DNA of 64,000 nucleotides from Ramlibacter sp. (lineage in GTDB: Bacteria; Pseudomonadota; Gammaproteobacteria; Burkholderiales; Burkholderiaceae_C): the NCBI GenBank assembly GCA_019635435.1, contig JAHBZM010000001.1:1612001-1676000 (forward strand), read 5' to 3'. Shown here in pieces: positions 15,932 to 24,584 of the stretch. Position numbers and translations under genes: made by a program. Below the pieces are notes generated by a model that searched no databases, had not been told where the DNA came from, and saw only the letters and a program-made list of their open reading frames with translations. How positions within the stretch are numbered: position 1 is the first letter of the stretch; each line of letters opens with the position of its first letter.

Positions 15932-18145
15932 TCAGCGCGGCGCCGGCGGCCGGGCCGCGGCACGCACCCCGGCGCCGCGCACCTCGAAGCGCACCTCGTC
16001 AAGCACCTTGCCGCGCGCATCCACGATCTGCGCGGTGTGGCGGCCCGGCCAGGGCAGCCACTGGGCTGTGGCGCCGCGCGCCAAGGGCTTGCCGTCCAGC
16101 GTCCAGCGAAGTCCATCGCCCTCGGCCGTGAACTGCAGGCGCTGGCGCCCGGGCGGGATGTCCGGGTCCAGCGCCACGATGGTGCCGGGCGCCGGCGCCG
16201 TGATGCGGGCCGCTTCGCCATACGGCGTTTCAGCATCCAATGGGCCGCCAGTCCTTGCCAGGCGGCCCTGAGGTGCTACGTGATCGATAGCAAACAGGTC
16301 TTGTTCGGTGCCGCGCAAAAACCATTCGGTTCGCCGGGCCTCAAGCTGGTCGCCAAAGCGCACGGGCCGCTTGACCACACCGGGCGGCGCAGCGGGTGCC
16401 CGGCTGGGCTCCCGTGAATGCAGGTAATGCATGAGTGCGGCCCACACAGGCGCCGAGCCGCTGGTGCCGCTCACGTCCCACATGGGCGCGCCGCTGGCAT
16501 TGCCGACCCACACCGCCACGGTGTAGTGCTGAGACCAGCCCACGGCCCAGTTGTCGCGCATGTCCTTGCTGGTGCCGGTCTTCACGGCGCTCCAGAAGCG
16601 GGTGGCCAGCACGCTGTCGGTGCCAAAGGTGTGCGCGCGCGCGTTGGGGTCCGACAGCATGTCGCCCACGATGAAGGCTGCGCCCGCGTCCAGCACCTGC
16701 TGCGGCGCGGGCAGAGGCGGCGGGCGCCCGTGGCGCGCGGGCCCGGCCGGCAGCAACGTGGTGGGGCTGAAGCGCCCGCCATTGGCCAGCGTGCGGTAGG
16801 CGTTGGCCAGGCTCAGGACCGAGACTTCGGCGCTGCCCAGCGCCAGGCTGTAGCCGTAGTAGTCGCCGCCCTCGCGCAGCGGCAGGCCCAGCGCGCGCAG
16901 CTGGCGGCCGAAGGCGTCGGGCGTGACCATGACCAGGGTGCGCACGGCGGGCACGTTGAGTGAGGCCGCGAGCGCGGTGCGGGCCGAGACCCAGCCCTTG
17001 AACTGGTGGTCGTAGTTCTGCGGGATGTACAGGCCGCTGGCCGTGGGAATGTGGGTGGGTGCGTCCTCCAGTAGCGACGCTGCCGTGATGCGGTGGCTGG
17101 CGATGGCCTGCGCATACAGAAACGGCTTGAGCGTGGAGCCGGCCTGGCGCAGCGCGGTGACGCCGTCCACCTCGTTGGCCTGGCTCAGTGCGCCTGACGA
17201 GCCGACCCAGGCCAGCACCTCGCCGGTGGCGTTGTCCAGCACCGCCAGCGCGCCGTCTTCCACGTGGCGGCCCTTGAGCTCGCGCAGGTGGCGCTGCAGG
17301 GTGCGCACGGCAAAGCGCTGCAAGGGCGCGCGCAGGCTGGATCGCACGTCGCCGGTTTTGACCAGCTGGCGTGCCACGTGCGGGGCCACGCCCTCGGTGG
17401 CGTCAAACGCGCGGCGTTGCAGCGCGCCCGCGGTGAACAGGTCCAGCGCCTCGCAGTCGGCGCGCGCGCCGGCCGGCTGCATGGCCTGCAGCACGCCGCA
17501 GGCGCGTTGCGCCACCAGCGCGGGCCGGGCATTGGGCGCGCGCACCAGGGCGGCCGCCACCGCGGCCTCGCGCTCGTCCAGGCCCTGCGCGGCCTTGCCG
17601 AACAGGGTGCGCGAGAGCGCGTCAATGCCCACCAGCTCGCCACGGAACGGCACGAGGTTGAGGTAGGCCTCCAGGATCTCGTCCTTGCGCCAGCGCCGGT
17701 CCAGCACCTGGGCCGCCACGGCCTGGCCCAGCTTCTGCACCACGCTGCGCCCGCCCGGGCCCTGGCGCCAGTCGCCGTCCACCAGGCCCGCGAGCTGCAT
17801 GCTCAGCGTGGAGGCGCCGCGCGTGCGGCTGTGCCACAGGTTGCCCCAGGCCGCGGCCGACACGGCGCGCCAGTCCACACCGCTGTGCTCGTAAAAGCGC
17901 TTGTCCTCGCTCAGCACAATCGCGTTGCGCAGCGCGGGCGACATGTCGGCCAGCGCCACCCACTGGCCGCGCCGCACCGTGGCGTCGGTGCGCAGGCGCT
18001 GCAGCACCTCGCCATGGCGGTCGAGCAGCAAGGCGTCAGAGGGCCTGAAATCCTGCTTGACCTCGTCAAATGCGGGCAGAGTCCAGGCGGGCTGGGCACA
18101 TCCTGCTATCAAAAGAAGAGCAAAGAGGTGGTGCAAGCGCCGCAT
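15932..18145 (-). CDS. pbpC: Penicillin-binding protein 1C (bifunctional transglycosylase/transpeptidase)
   Basis: The product is 737 residues from ATG 18145-18143. The order is a lipoprotein-type signal with lipobox LLIAGC (C16), a GT51 glycosyltransferase domain (SEDKRFYEHSGVDW, RGASTLSMQLA), a transpeptidase domain (active serine in STLKPF, ASLNVPAVR, KTGTS), and a C-terminal BiPBP_C domain. It polymerises and crosslinks peptidoglycan in the periplasm. The start lies 2 bp after the alpha-2-macroglobulin stop, the same pairing as yfhM-pbpC in Escherichia coli. Two 59-bp repeats lie antisense within it: residues 9-28 (including the lipobox) and residues 619-638, in the linker before BiPBP_C. 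Confidence 0.93.
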   Translation of the reverse strand: MRRLHHLFALLLIAGCAQPAWTLPAFDEVKQDFRPSDALLLDRHGEVLQRLRTDATVRRGQWVALADMSPALRNAIVLSEDKRFYEHSGVDWRAVSAAAWGNLWHSRTRGASTLSMQLAGLVDGDWRQGPGGRSVVQKLGQAVAAQVLDRRWRKDEILEAYLNLVPFRGELVGIDALSRTLFGKAAQGLDEREAAVAAALVRAPNARPALVAQRACGVLQAMQPAGARADCEALDLFTAGALQRRAFDATEGVAPHVARQLVKTGDVRSSLRAPLQRFAVRTLQRHLRELKGRHVEDGALAVLDNATGEVLAWVGSSGALSQANEVDGVTALRQAGSTLKPFLYAQAIASHRITAASLLEDAPTHIPTASGLYIPQNYDHQFKGWVSARTALAASLNVPAVRTLVMVTPDAFGRQLRALGLPLREGGDYYGYSLALGSAEVSVLSLANAYRTLANGGRFSPTTLLPAGPARHGRPPPLPAPQQVLDAGAAFIVGDMLSDPNARAHTFGTDSVLATRFWSAVKTGTSKDMRDNWAVGWSQHYTVAVWVGNASGAPMWDVSGTSGSAPVWAALMHYLHSREPSRAPAAPPGVVKRPVRFGDQLEARRTEWFLRGTEQDLFAIDHVAPQGRLARTGGPLDAETPYGEAARITAPAPGTIVALDPDIPPGRQRLQFTAEGDGLRWTLDGKPLARGATAQWLPWPGRHTAQIVDARGKVLDEVRFEVRGAGVRAAARPPAPR
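16233..16291 (+). repeat. 59-bp dispersed repeat, copy F (antisense in pbpC linker)
   Basis: It ends in the core GCTACGTGATCGATAGC and shares AGTCC (repeat positions 18-22) and GGCGGCC (29-35) with the hemD copy in exactly the same phase. It codes in antisense for residues 619-638 of PbpC, at the junction between the transpeptidase and BiPBP_C domains. Confidence 0.65.
18063..18121 (+). repeat. 59-bp dispersed repeat, copy G (antisense in pbpC signal sequence)
   Basis: The core GCTATCAAAAGAAGAGC and GAGTCCAGG (repeat positions 17-25) match the hemD copy in phase. Read antisense it supplies PbpC residues 9-28, including the lipobox cysteine C16. Confidence 0.75.
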
Positions 18146-18147
18146 GC

Positions 18148-21100
18148 TCAGCGTCCCGTTCCCACCTTGAGGGCGGCGTTGGGGGCTTCGCCAAACATCT
18201 CGGGCGCGTACATCGCCTCGACCCGCGTGGGCGGCAGCGAGAACTCGCCCACATTGTTCAGGCGCAGCGTGTACTCGACCTTGACCACGCCCTTGGGCAG
18301 GTACTCGTAGTAGCTGCGGAAGGCCTCGAAGCTGCGCTCCTCGAACACCGGCCAGCCCGCGCCCGAGCGCTTTTCGCCCTGGGTGGCGATCTGCGAGTCG
18401 CGGCCCAGCCCGCTGCCCAGCAGGGTGGCGCCGGCAGGCACGGGGTCGCTGATGACCACCCAGCTCATGTCGCTCGCGGCGTTGACCTCCAGCGTCACGC
18501 GCAGCACGTCGCCGCGACTGTACTGGCCCGGCGGCAGCGACTTGTCGGCCTGCTCCACGGGGGTGATGCTGCGCTTGATCTGGTAACCCGCGCTGAAGGG
18601 CGCCTTGAGTTTCACGGCGGCCATCGACTGCAGCGTCAGCCAGGGCTTGCCGCTGCCCTGGTGCACCACGCCCAGCGTGTCCTTGGCGCCGCCGGGGCCC
18701 CAGGGCAGGAACAGGCTGCGGTCGCCGGGCTGGCGCCAGTCGAGCTGGACGGTGCTGCCCCCGAGCGCCGCGCGCGTGGTGCCGTTGACCACCGCGGTCT
18801 CGAACCGGGCCGAGAATTTCTCCATGGCCAGCCCGCCCCACAGGTTGGCCGTGGTGGTGGACCAGGCGCCGCGCTGCTGGCGCGCGATGAAACCCGCGGC
18901 CAGCCGGCCCATGTCGTCCTTCCAGGCCGGGTCGTCCATCACGGCCAGCATCAGCCGCGCCGTGTTGACGTCGCCATTGGTCATCAGCCACCACCAGTAG
19001 TCGTCGCGCTCGGTGCTGAACAGCACGCGCGTGCCCTGCCACGACAGGCGCGAGCGCAGCACCTGCAGGGCCTCGGCCAGCCGCTGCTCGCGCTGCGGCA
19101 CGTCGGCCACGCGGCGCAGGATGTTGAGCCAGTCGATCACCGCGCTGGTGGGCCACTGGTTGGGCGCGATGGTGATGCTGCCCAGCATGCGGCCCTGGGC
19201 GCGGCCGTAGCGCGACAGCGCCTCGAGCGCCGCGAGCTTGCGCACGTCCAGGTCCTTGCGCGGGGCCCAGAAGTTGCGCTCGATGCGGCCCTCGACAAAC
19301 GCCGTGAGGCCACGCTCCATGGGCGCGCGGGCTTCGTCGGGCAAGGCCAGCGCGGGGTTGAGCGCGGCCGCCTCGTGGCTGGCCGCCAGCAGGTAGGCCG
19401 TGAGCACGTCGCTGCCATGGTTGGCGTCGCCGTCACGCGGCGGGAAGTAGCTGGCCAGGCCGTCACTGTCGAGGTAGGTCGGCAACTGGCCCACCAGGGT
19501 CTGCCAGAGCTTGATGTCGCGCAGGCCCAGGGCCTTGCTGGTCTTTTGCTCCAGGCAGGCATAGGGGTAGTTGACGAACCAGTCGCGCACGCCCGGCAGG
19601 CCGTCGGCCAGCCGCGGCTGCAGCGACAGCCGCAGGCCGCCGCGCCCGGGCAGCGCGTCGGCCGGCGGGCTGACGCCCAGCGACAGCGACTCGTCGACCT
19701 GCAGCAGCGTGGCCTGCTGCACCATGAGTGGCACGGCGGGGATGATGCGCTGGCTGGCCTTGACGGCATCGCGCGCGCCGCCCTGTTCGTCGCGGGCCTC
19801 GATCTCCCAGAGCAGGGCGGCGGCGCGGGTCTGGGCGAGCTGGTCGGGCGCGGTCACGCTCCAGGCCAGCTCGCGCGACTCGCCGGCCGGAATGTCCAGG
19901 CTCTGCGGCGCCAGCGTGAGCAGGGTGGCCCGCGCGCTGGCCTGCACCTTCATGGCCCTGGCCGTGGTGTTGCGCAAGGTGAACTGGGCGCGGAACTGGT
20001 CGCCCTCGCGCACCAGCGGCGGCAGGCCGCTGATGATCTGCAGGTCCTGGGTGGCGCGCACGGTGGTCTGGCCGGTGCCAAACAGGCCGGCGGCGGCGTC
20101 GGCCACGGCCACGATGCGAAAGCTCGTGAGCGCGTCATTGAGCGGCACCTTGACCACGGCCTGGCCCTGCGCGTCCAGCATCACGCGCGGGCTCCACAGC
20201 AGCAGGGTGTCGAGCAGCTCGCGCGTGGGGCTGCGGCCGCCGCCACCGCCGGCCGGCACGGCCTTGCGCCCATAGTGGCGCCGCCCAATGATTTCCATCT
20301 GCGCGGTGGAGGTCTCCACGCCCCAGGCGCGGCGCTGCAGCATGGCGTCCAGCAGGTTCCAGCTGTCGTTGGGCATGAGCTCGAGCAGGGCCTGGTCCAC
20401 CGCGGCCAGCGCCACCTCGGCGTGGGCCGCCGGCTGGCCATTGGGCAGCTTCGCGCTCACGGTGACCGTGGCCGTGCCGCGCACGGGGTAGCTGTCGCGG
20501 TCGGCCTTGACGCTCACCGCGAGCTGGTGCGCCTGCGTGCCCACGCGGATCTCGGCCAGGCCCAGGCGGAAGGCGGGCTTGCTCAGGTCCACCAGCGCGG
20601 TGGGCGCCACATACTCGCGGCCTTCGTACCAGAAGGCGGTCCACCATTCGCGCGGGGCCTGGTAGCCCCAGGTGAAAAAGCTGTACCAGGGCACCTCGCG
20701 CAGCCGCCCGCGCAGCGCCAGCACGCTCACGTACACGTTGGGAGCCCAGTCCTTGAGCACCGGCAGACTGACCGTGGGGTCATCCCCATTGAGCTGCACC
20801 ACCTGGGTCTGCACGATGCCCTCGCGTTCCACCGCCACCAGCGCGGTGGCAAAGCGGAACGGCATGCGCACCTGGAACTTCGCGGTCTCACCGGGCTGGT
20901 AGGTTTTCTTCTCGGGCAGCACGTCGATGCGGTCGTGGTTCTCGCCACCAAACCAGAGCTCGCCCTGGCGCGTGACCCAGACCGAGGCCGCGGCTTGGGC
21001 CACGTTGCCTTTCGGGTCCTGGGCCGTCACCACCAGCTCGACCTCGCCGGGCTCGCCCAGCTTGGCTTCGCACAGCAGCAGACCGCGTGCGTCGCTCTTG

Positions 21101-24051
21101 CCGCTGCAGACCGTGCCCAGGTCCTTGAGCTCGGTCTGGTTGTCGTAGCTGTAGAAGCCGCCCACCATGCGCTTGCGGCTGGTGGTGGTGATGCGCGCCA
21201 GCGCCTTCACGCTGAGCGGCGTGCCGGCCGCCGCATGGCCGCTCAGGTCCAGCGCCAGCGCCTGGAAGCGGACTTTCTGGCTGGCCGAGACCCAGCCCTC
21301 GGTCTTGAGGCCCGCCACCACGGCCGCGGGCCACAGGGTGGTGCTGCTGCGCAGGGTCTGGATCTCGCCGTTCGGGTCGGCGTAGCTGGCTTCCAGCAGC
21401 AGGTCCTGCGGTTGGCGCGCGGCGGGCAGCTTCTCGATGCGGGTGTGGCCGGTGCCGTTGCGGTCCAGCGTGAGTGGCAGCTTGTCGGCCACCACGCGCT
21501 GGTCCTGCGAGGCCGTGGCTTCTTCCTCGCCTTCCGCGGATGCGGCGCGCGCGGGGCGCGGCGGGCTGAAGCTGAAGCCGTCGTAGTCGGCAAAGTCCGG
21601 CACCTTGTTGCGCAGCAGCGCCGATACCCGCACCGGCAGGTTGCCCGCGGGCCCGCCCGACACGTAGTTGACCTGCACGTCCACCGGGACATCCACCACG
21701 TTGACCAGCGCGCCCTTGGTGCCAGGCGTTACCCGGCCTTCGAGCACGGGCAGGCGGAACTCCTCCACGCGGAACTGCCCGGTGGGCAGGACGCGGCCCC
21801 CCTCGGCCGTGGTTTGCAGCGCCACCTCGTAAAGGCCAAGCTTGGCCGCGGGGGGCACCTTGAACTCGCTCTCGGCGCTGAGCCCACCGCTGGGCGTCTT
21901 GCGCCACTGCAGCGGCTGCGTGATCTTCTGCCCGCTGCCCACATGCGTGATGGCCATGAAGGCCGGCGGCGTGGCGGGCAGGCCAAAGCCGTCGCGGGTC
22001 TCGGTGCGGATCAGGTGCTTCATGCCGACGCTCTCGCCGGCGCGCAGCAGGGTGCGGTCGAACACGGTGTGGGCCCGCTCGTCGGGCCGGGCCTCGCGGC
22101 TGGTGGGCACATTGAAGCGCCAGGGCTCGATGCCGCGGTACCAGTCGCTCCAGGTGAAGGCCATGTCGTCGGCCGCGTCGCCACGGCCCGCGGGCGCCGT
22201 CTTGCCCCGCGCGCTGATGAAATAGGCGCTGCGGTAGTCGTCGTCCTCGCCCTGGCGCGCGCAGGGCGGCGGCTCGGGCGCCAGGTCCTTGAAACTGGCA
22301 ATGCCCTGGGCGTTGGTGGTGGCCGTGGCCAGCGACTTGCCATTGCAGTCCGACACCCGCACCACCGCGCCATCCACCGGCTGGCCCTTGTCCAGCGTGG
22401 TGACCCAGGCCAGCGCGTTGTCGCGTCCGAGCTTGAAGTGCACGCCCAGGTTGGTCACCAGCACCGAGGTGCGGACAAACATGGTGCGCGGCGAGCCCAG
22501 CCGCGCGTCCAGCAGCGAGGCACCGAGCAGCGACGAGGCGATCTCCACCACATGGAAGCCCGGGGTCAGCGGGATGCCGACCACCTCGAACGGGCGCGTG
22601 GGCGCATTGGCACCGGCCGCGACCGGCTGCGGCAGGTTGAGCGTTTTCACGTTGCCCTGGCCCGCCAGCAGCGACACCGTGCGCGACTGCACGCGGTCCT
22701 TGTCGTTGGGGTCGAGCACGCGCGGCAGCGGCGCCTTGACATCGGTGGTGGCCTGCTTGCGCGTGACGAAGAAGTCGTTGTAGCGCTGCACCTTGCGGAA
22801 CCACGCGATGATGGCGGCGTCGCTCTCGGGGCGCAGGTCACTGACCTGGGCGGGCGCCAGCGCGCTGAGCTGCAGCGCGGGCTCGACCCGGCGCAGCGTC
22901 ACGGGCAGCACCGGCGGACCGTCGGGCTCGGCGTAGCGCTCCACGATGCCGAACGGCGCCGCCGCAAACTTGGCCAGCGGCGGCATCGGCCCGGTCGCCA
23001 CCTTGAGCGGAAAGCTGGCGGCGTTGGACAGCTCGCGGCCCGAGGCGTCCTTGAAACCGCCGGGCAGCTCCAGCGTGAATTGGGTCTGCTCCGGCAGGCC
23101 CTTGGCAAAACTGATGCTGTTGACCAGCGCGTCGCCGGCCTCACTGTCATTGTCCAGCGCGGGCTGCAGGGTTTCGGTGGCCGACTTGAGGCGGATGCCC
23201 TGGGCCAGTTTGCGCGGCACCGGGGCGTTGAAGGTCAACGAGAGCGGCCGGATGGGCAGGCAGGCTGCCTGCGCGTTTTCGCGCTCGCAGCTGAAGCTCG
23301 CGGTGAAGGGCTCGCGTACCTGGAAAGTGAAGCGCCGCTCCACGCTGTTGGCCACGCCACCGGGGGTGGCCACGCCCTTGCCGTACACCAGCTGCACCTT
23401 GGCCGCGGCGGGCAGGCGCCGGTTGCAGGCCAGCGTGGCAATGGCCAGCGGCGACTTGTCGGCTGCCTTGTCCAGTCGCAGCGACTTGAGCAGGGCCGCG
23501 CGTTCGGCGCCGGCCACCATCTTCACGGGCACGCGCTCGCCCAGGCCTTCGACCGAGCACCACACGTGGTCCTGCAGGCTGGCCAGCGTGGCGGGGCCGT
23601 TGAGCTGGAGCACGAAGTACTGCTCTTCGTCGATGCGCTGCCAGGTGCCCGGCCGCATGAGCTGGACGAAGGGCCCGCCGGTGCTGAACGTCCACTGGCG
23701 CGCGGCCAGCTCGGCGCCGGCCGGTGACTTGAAGCCGGCGCGCGGCTGCACCGTGCAGCGCACGCCGGGGGGCAGGTCGCCGGCGAAGTCAAACGCCCAT
23801 TCGCGGTCGCTGAGCCAGCGGCCCGTGCCCTGGGTGCTCTGCACATCGCTGCAGCTCAGGGCCAGCGGCGCGGGGGCCTTGGGGTCGCCGAACGTGACGG
23901 CGGCGGTATCGAATTTGGCCACCAGCTGGCGGACCTTGGCGACCTCGCCTTGCGGCGAGAGGCTGATGACCTGCAGGGCCTGGGCCTGGAATGCGGCTGC
24001 GGCGATGAGCGCGGCGGTAATGGTTCTGGCGATTCCGGTGATCTGGGCCAC
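18148..24051 (-). CDS. Bacterial alpha-2-macroglobulin with thioester (protease inhibitor)
   Basis: The product is 1967 residues, longer than the usual 1500-1700 for this family. It has a Sec signal (TITAALIAAAAFQAQA) and no lipobox, N-terminal macroglobulin-like beta domains, the Tyr/Trp-rich central A2M segment (WSDWYRGIEPWRFNVPTSRE), the family segment DALTSFRIVAVADAAAGLFG, and the thioester motif CLEQ at 1499-1502 in the helical TED domain. It is predicted to sit in the periplasm and trap incoming proteases by a conformational change and covalent thioester capture, protecting the envelope. It is directly upstream of pbpC, which repairs peptidoglycan; the pair is a known defence-and-repair module. 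The ATG has a GGAGGAAAG site. Confidence 0.93.
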   Translation of the reverse strand: MAQITGIARTITAALIAAAAFQAQALQVISLSPQGEVAKVRQLVAKFDTAAVTFGDPKAPAPLALSCSDVQSTQGTGRWLSDREWAFDFAGDLPPGVRCTVQPRAGFKSPAGAELAARQWTFSTGGPFVQLMRPGTWQRIDEEQYFVLQLNGPATLASLQDHVWCSVEGLGERVPVKMVAGAERAALLKSLRLDKAADKSPLAIATLACNRRLPAAAKVQLVYGKGVATPGGVANSVERRFTFQVREPFTASFSCERENAQAACLPIRPLSLTFNAPVPRKLAQGIRLKSATETLQPALDNDSEAGDALVNSISFAKGLPEQTQFTLELPGGFKDASGRELSNAASFPLKVATGPMPPLAKFAAAPFGIVERYAEPDGPPVLPVTLRRVEPALQLSALAPAQVSDLRPESDAAIIAWFRKVQRYNDFFVTRKQATTDVKAPLPRVLDPNDKDRVQSRTVSLLAGQGNVKTLNLPQPVAAGANAPTRPFEVVGIPLTPGFHVVEIASSLLGASLLDARLGSPRTMFVRTSVLVTNLGVHFKLGRDNALAWVTTLDKGQPVDGAVVRVSDCNGKSLATATTNAQGIASFKDLAPEPPPCARQGEDDDYRSAYFISARGKTAPAGRGDAADDMAFTWSDWYRGIEPWRFNVPTSREARPDERAHTVFDRTLLRAGESVGMKHLIRTETRDGFGLPATPPAFMAITHVGSGQKITQPLQWRKTPSGGLSAESEFKVPPAAKLGLYEVALQTTAEGGRVLPTGQFRVEEFRLPVLEGRVTPGTKGALVNVVDVPVDVQVNYVSGGPAGNLPVRVSALLRNKVPDFADYDGFSFSPPRPARAASAEGEEEATASQDQRVVADKLPLTLDRNGTGHTRIEKLPAARQPQDLLLEASYADPNGEIQTLRSSTTLWPAAVVAGLKTEGWVSASQKVRFQALALDLSGHAAAGTPLSVKALARITTTSRKRMVGGFYSYDNQTELKDLGTVCSGKSDARGLLLCEAKLGEPGEVELVVTAQDPKGNVAQAAASVWVTRQGELWFGGENHDRIDVLPEKKTYQPGETAKFQVRMPFRFATALVAVEREGIVQTQVVQLNGDDPTVSLPVLKDWAPNVYVSVLALRGRLREVPWYSFFTWGYQAPREWWTAFWYEGREYVAPTALVDLSKPAFRLGLAEIRVGTQAHQLAVSVKADRDSYPVRGTATVTVSAKLPNGQPAAHAEVALAAVDQALLELMPNDSWNLLDAMLQRRAWGVETSTAQMEIIGRRHYGRKAVPAGGGGGRSPTRELLDTLLLWSPRVMLDAQGQAVVKVPLNDALTSFRIVAVADAAAGLFGTGQTTVRATQDLQIISGLPPLVREGDQFRAQFTLRNTTARAMKVQASARATLLTLAPQSLDIPAGESRELAWSVTAPDQLAQTRAAALLWEIEARDEQGGARDAVKASQRIIPAVPLMVQQATLLQVDESLSLGVSPPADALPGRGGLRLSLQPRLADGLPGVRDWFVNYPYACLEQKTSKALGLRDIKLWQTLVGQLPTYLDSDGLASYFPPRDGDANHGSDVLTAYLLAASHEAAALNPALALPDEARAPMERGLTAFVEGRIERNFWAPRKDLDVRKLAALEALSRYGRAQGRMLGSITIAPNQWPTSAVIDWLNILRRVADVPQREQRLAEALQVLRSRLSWQGTRVLFSTERDDYWWWLMTNGDVNTARLMLAVMDDPAWKDDMGRLAAGFIARQQRGAWSTTTANLWGGLAMEKFSARFETAVVNGTTRAALGGSTVQLDWRQPGDRSLFLPWGPGGAKDTLGVVHQGSGKPWLTLQSMAAVKLKAPFSAGYQIKRSITPVEQADKSLPPGQYSRGDVLRVTLEVNAASDMSWVVISDPVPAGATLLGSGLGRDSQIATQGEKRSGAGWPVFEERSFEAFRSYYEYLPKGVVKVEYTLRLNNVGEFSLPPTRVEAMYAPEMFGEAPNAALKVGTGR

Positions 24052-24135
24052 GGCTTTCCTCCTGTGCAGTAGGGGAGGTTAGCACTGCAGTGTGTTTCCA
24101 TTCGTTGCGCGGGTTGCCTGTGGCGCGCGCCTCGC

Positions 24136-24307
24136 GGCCAGGGCACCCCTGGGCCTGCCAGCCCACGCCGCAGCCCCTTCGGGGGAGCCGCTGCAGTGCC
24201 CGGATTTGGCATGGTCTCCGTTCGCTTCGTATGGATCACGCGGCCAAATCCTTCGCGCTTCGCGCCTGCGGCTCAGACGGGCTGGCAGGCCCAGGGGTGC
24301 CCTGGCC
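24136..24307 (+). repeat. Structured inverted-repeat element X1 (in the gene-free stretch 24052-24584)
   Basis: The outer stem is a perfect 29-bp inverted repeat (24136-24164 with 24279-24307). Inside it, box 1 (24167-24197; begins GCCGCAGCCCCTTCGGGGGA, ends GCTGCAGT) is identical over 31 bp to 32232-32262. An inner stem GGATTTGGC/GCCAAATCC (24202-24210 with 24243-24251) follows, then box 2 CTTCGCGCCTGCGGCT (24258-24273), which also recurs in X2. No coding sequence is supported. Confidence 0.8.
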
Positions 24308-24518
24308 ACGAGGGGCATGTTTGATCCGCAGGTGTGAAGCGCGGAACGGGCCCCGTGTGATTTGTGCGAAGCGCACGGAGGTCATCTCCAAGCCGAGTTT
24401 GCAACTGCCCGAAGACCCGGCCGGTCATGCGTCCGAGTCCGGCCACGCCCAGGCTGCTGCTCGACATTGACGCCATCATCCACGCGTACCAACCCATGGC
24501 CGGGTGTGAGAGTGCATG
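24308..24518. other. Intergenic remainder with no recognisable feature
   Basis: This stretch lies between element X1 and the Do-protease terminator. Short open frames exist on both strands (for example a 74-codon frame on the minus strand starting at 24497) but have no ribosome site or family pattern. I see no tRNA, promoter consensus or repeat in it. Confidence 0.4.
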
Positions 24519-24554
24519 AAAAAGCCCCTGGGTCCGTAAGGACGCAGGGGCTTT
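24519..24554 (-). terminator. Rho-independent terminator of the Do protease gene
   Basis: A 15-bp stem with one mismatch (AAAGCCCCTG/CAGGGGCTTT outer part, loop TTAC) ends in a run of T on the minus strand. It lies 30 bp after the protease stop codon. A second small dyad, GCCAGGCC/GGCCTGGC at 24558-24580, lies between stop and terminator. Confidence 0.85.
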
Positions 24555-24584
24555 GATGCCAGGCCACCAAGGGCCTGGCCCTGG

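Noticed and set aside
18070..23727. A 1885-codon open frame on the plus strand opposite the alpha-2-macroglobulin gene
   Set aside because: Strong G/C third-position bias removes stops from the antisense frame. The translation is low-complexity (Arg/Gly/His/Ala-rich) with no family pattern and no ribosome site, while the minus-strand product has clear A2M motifs.
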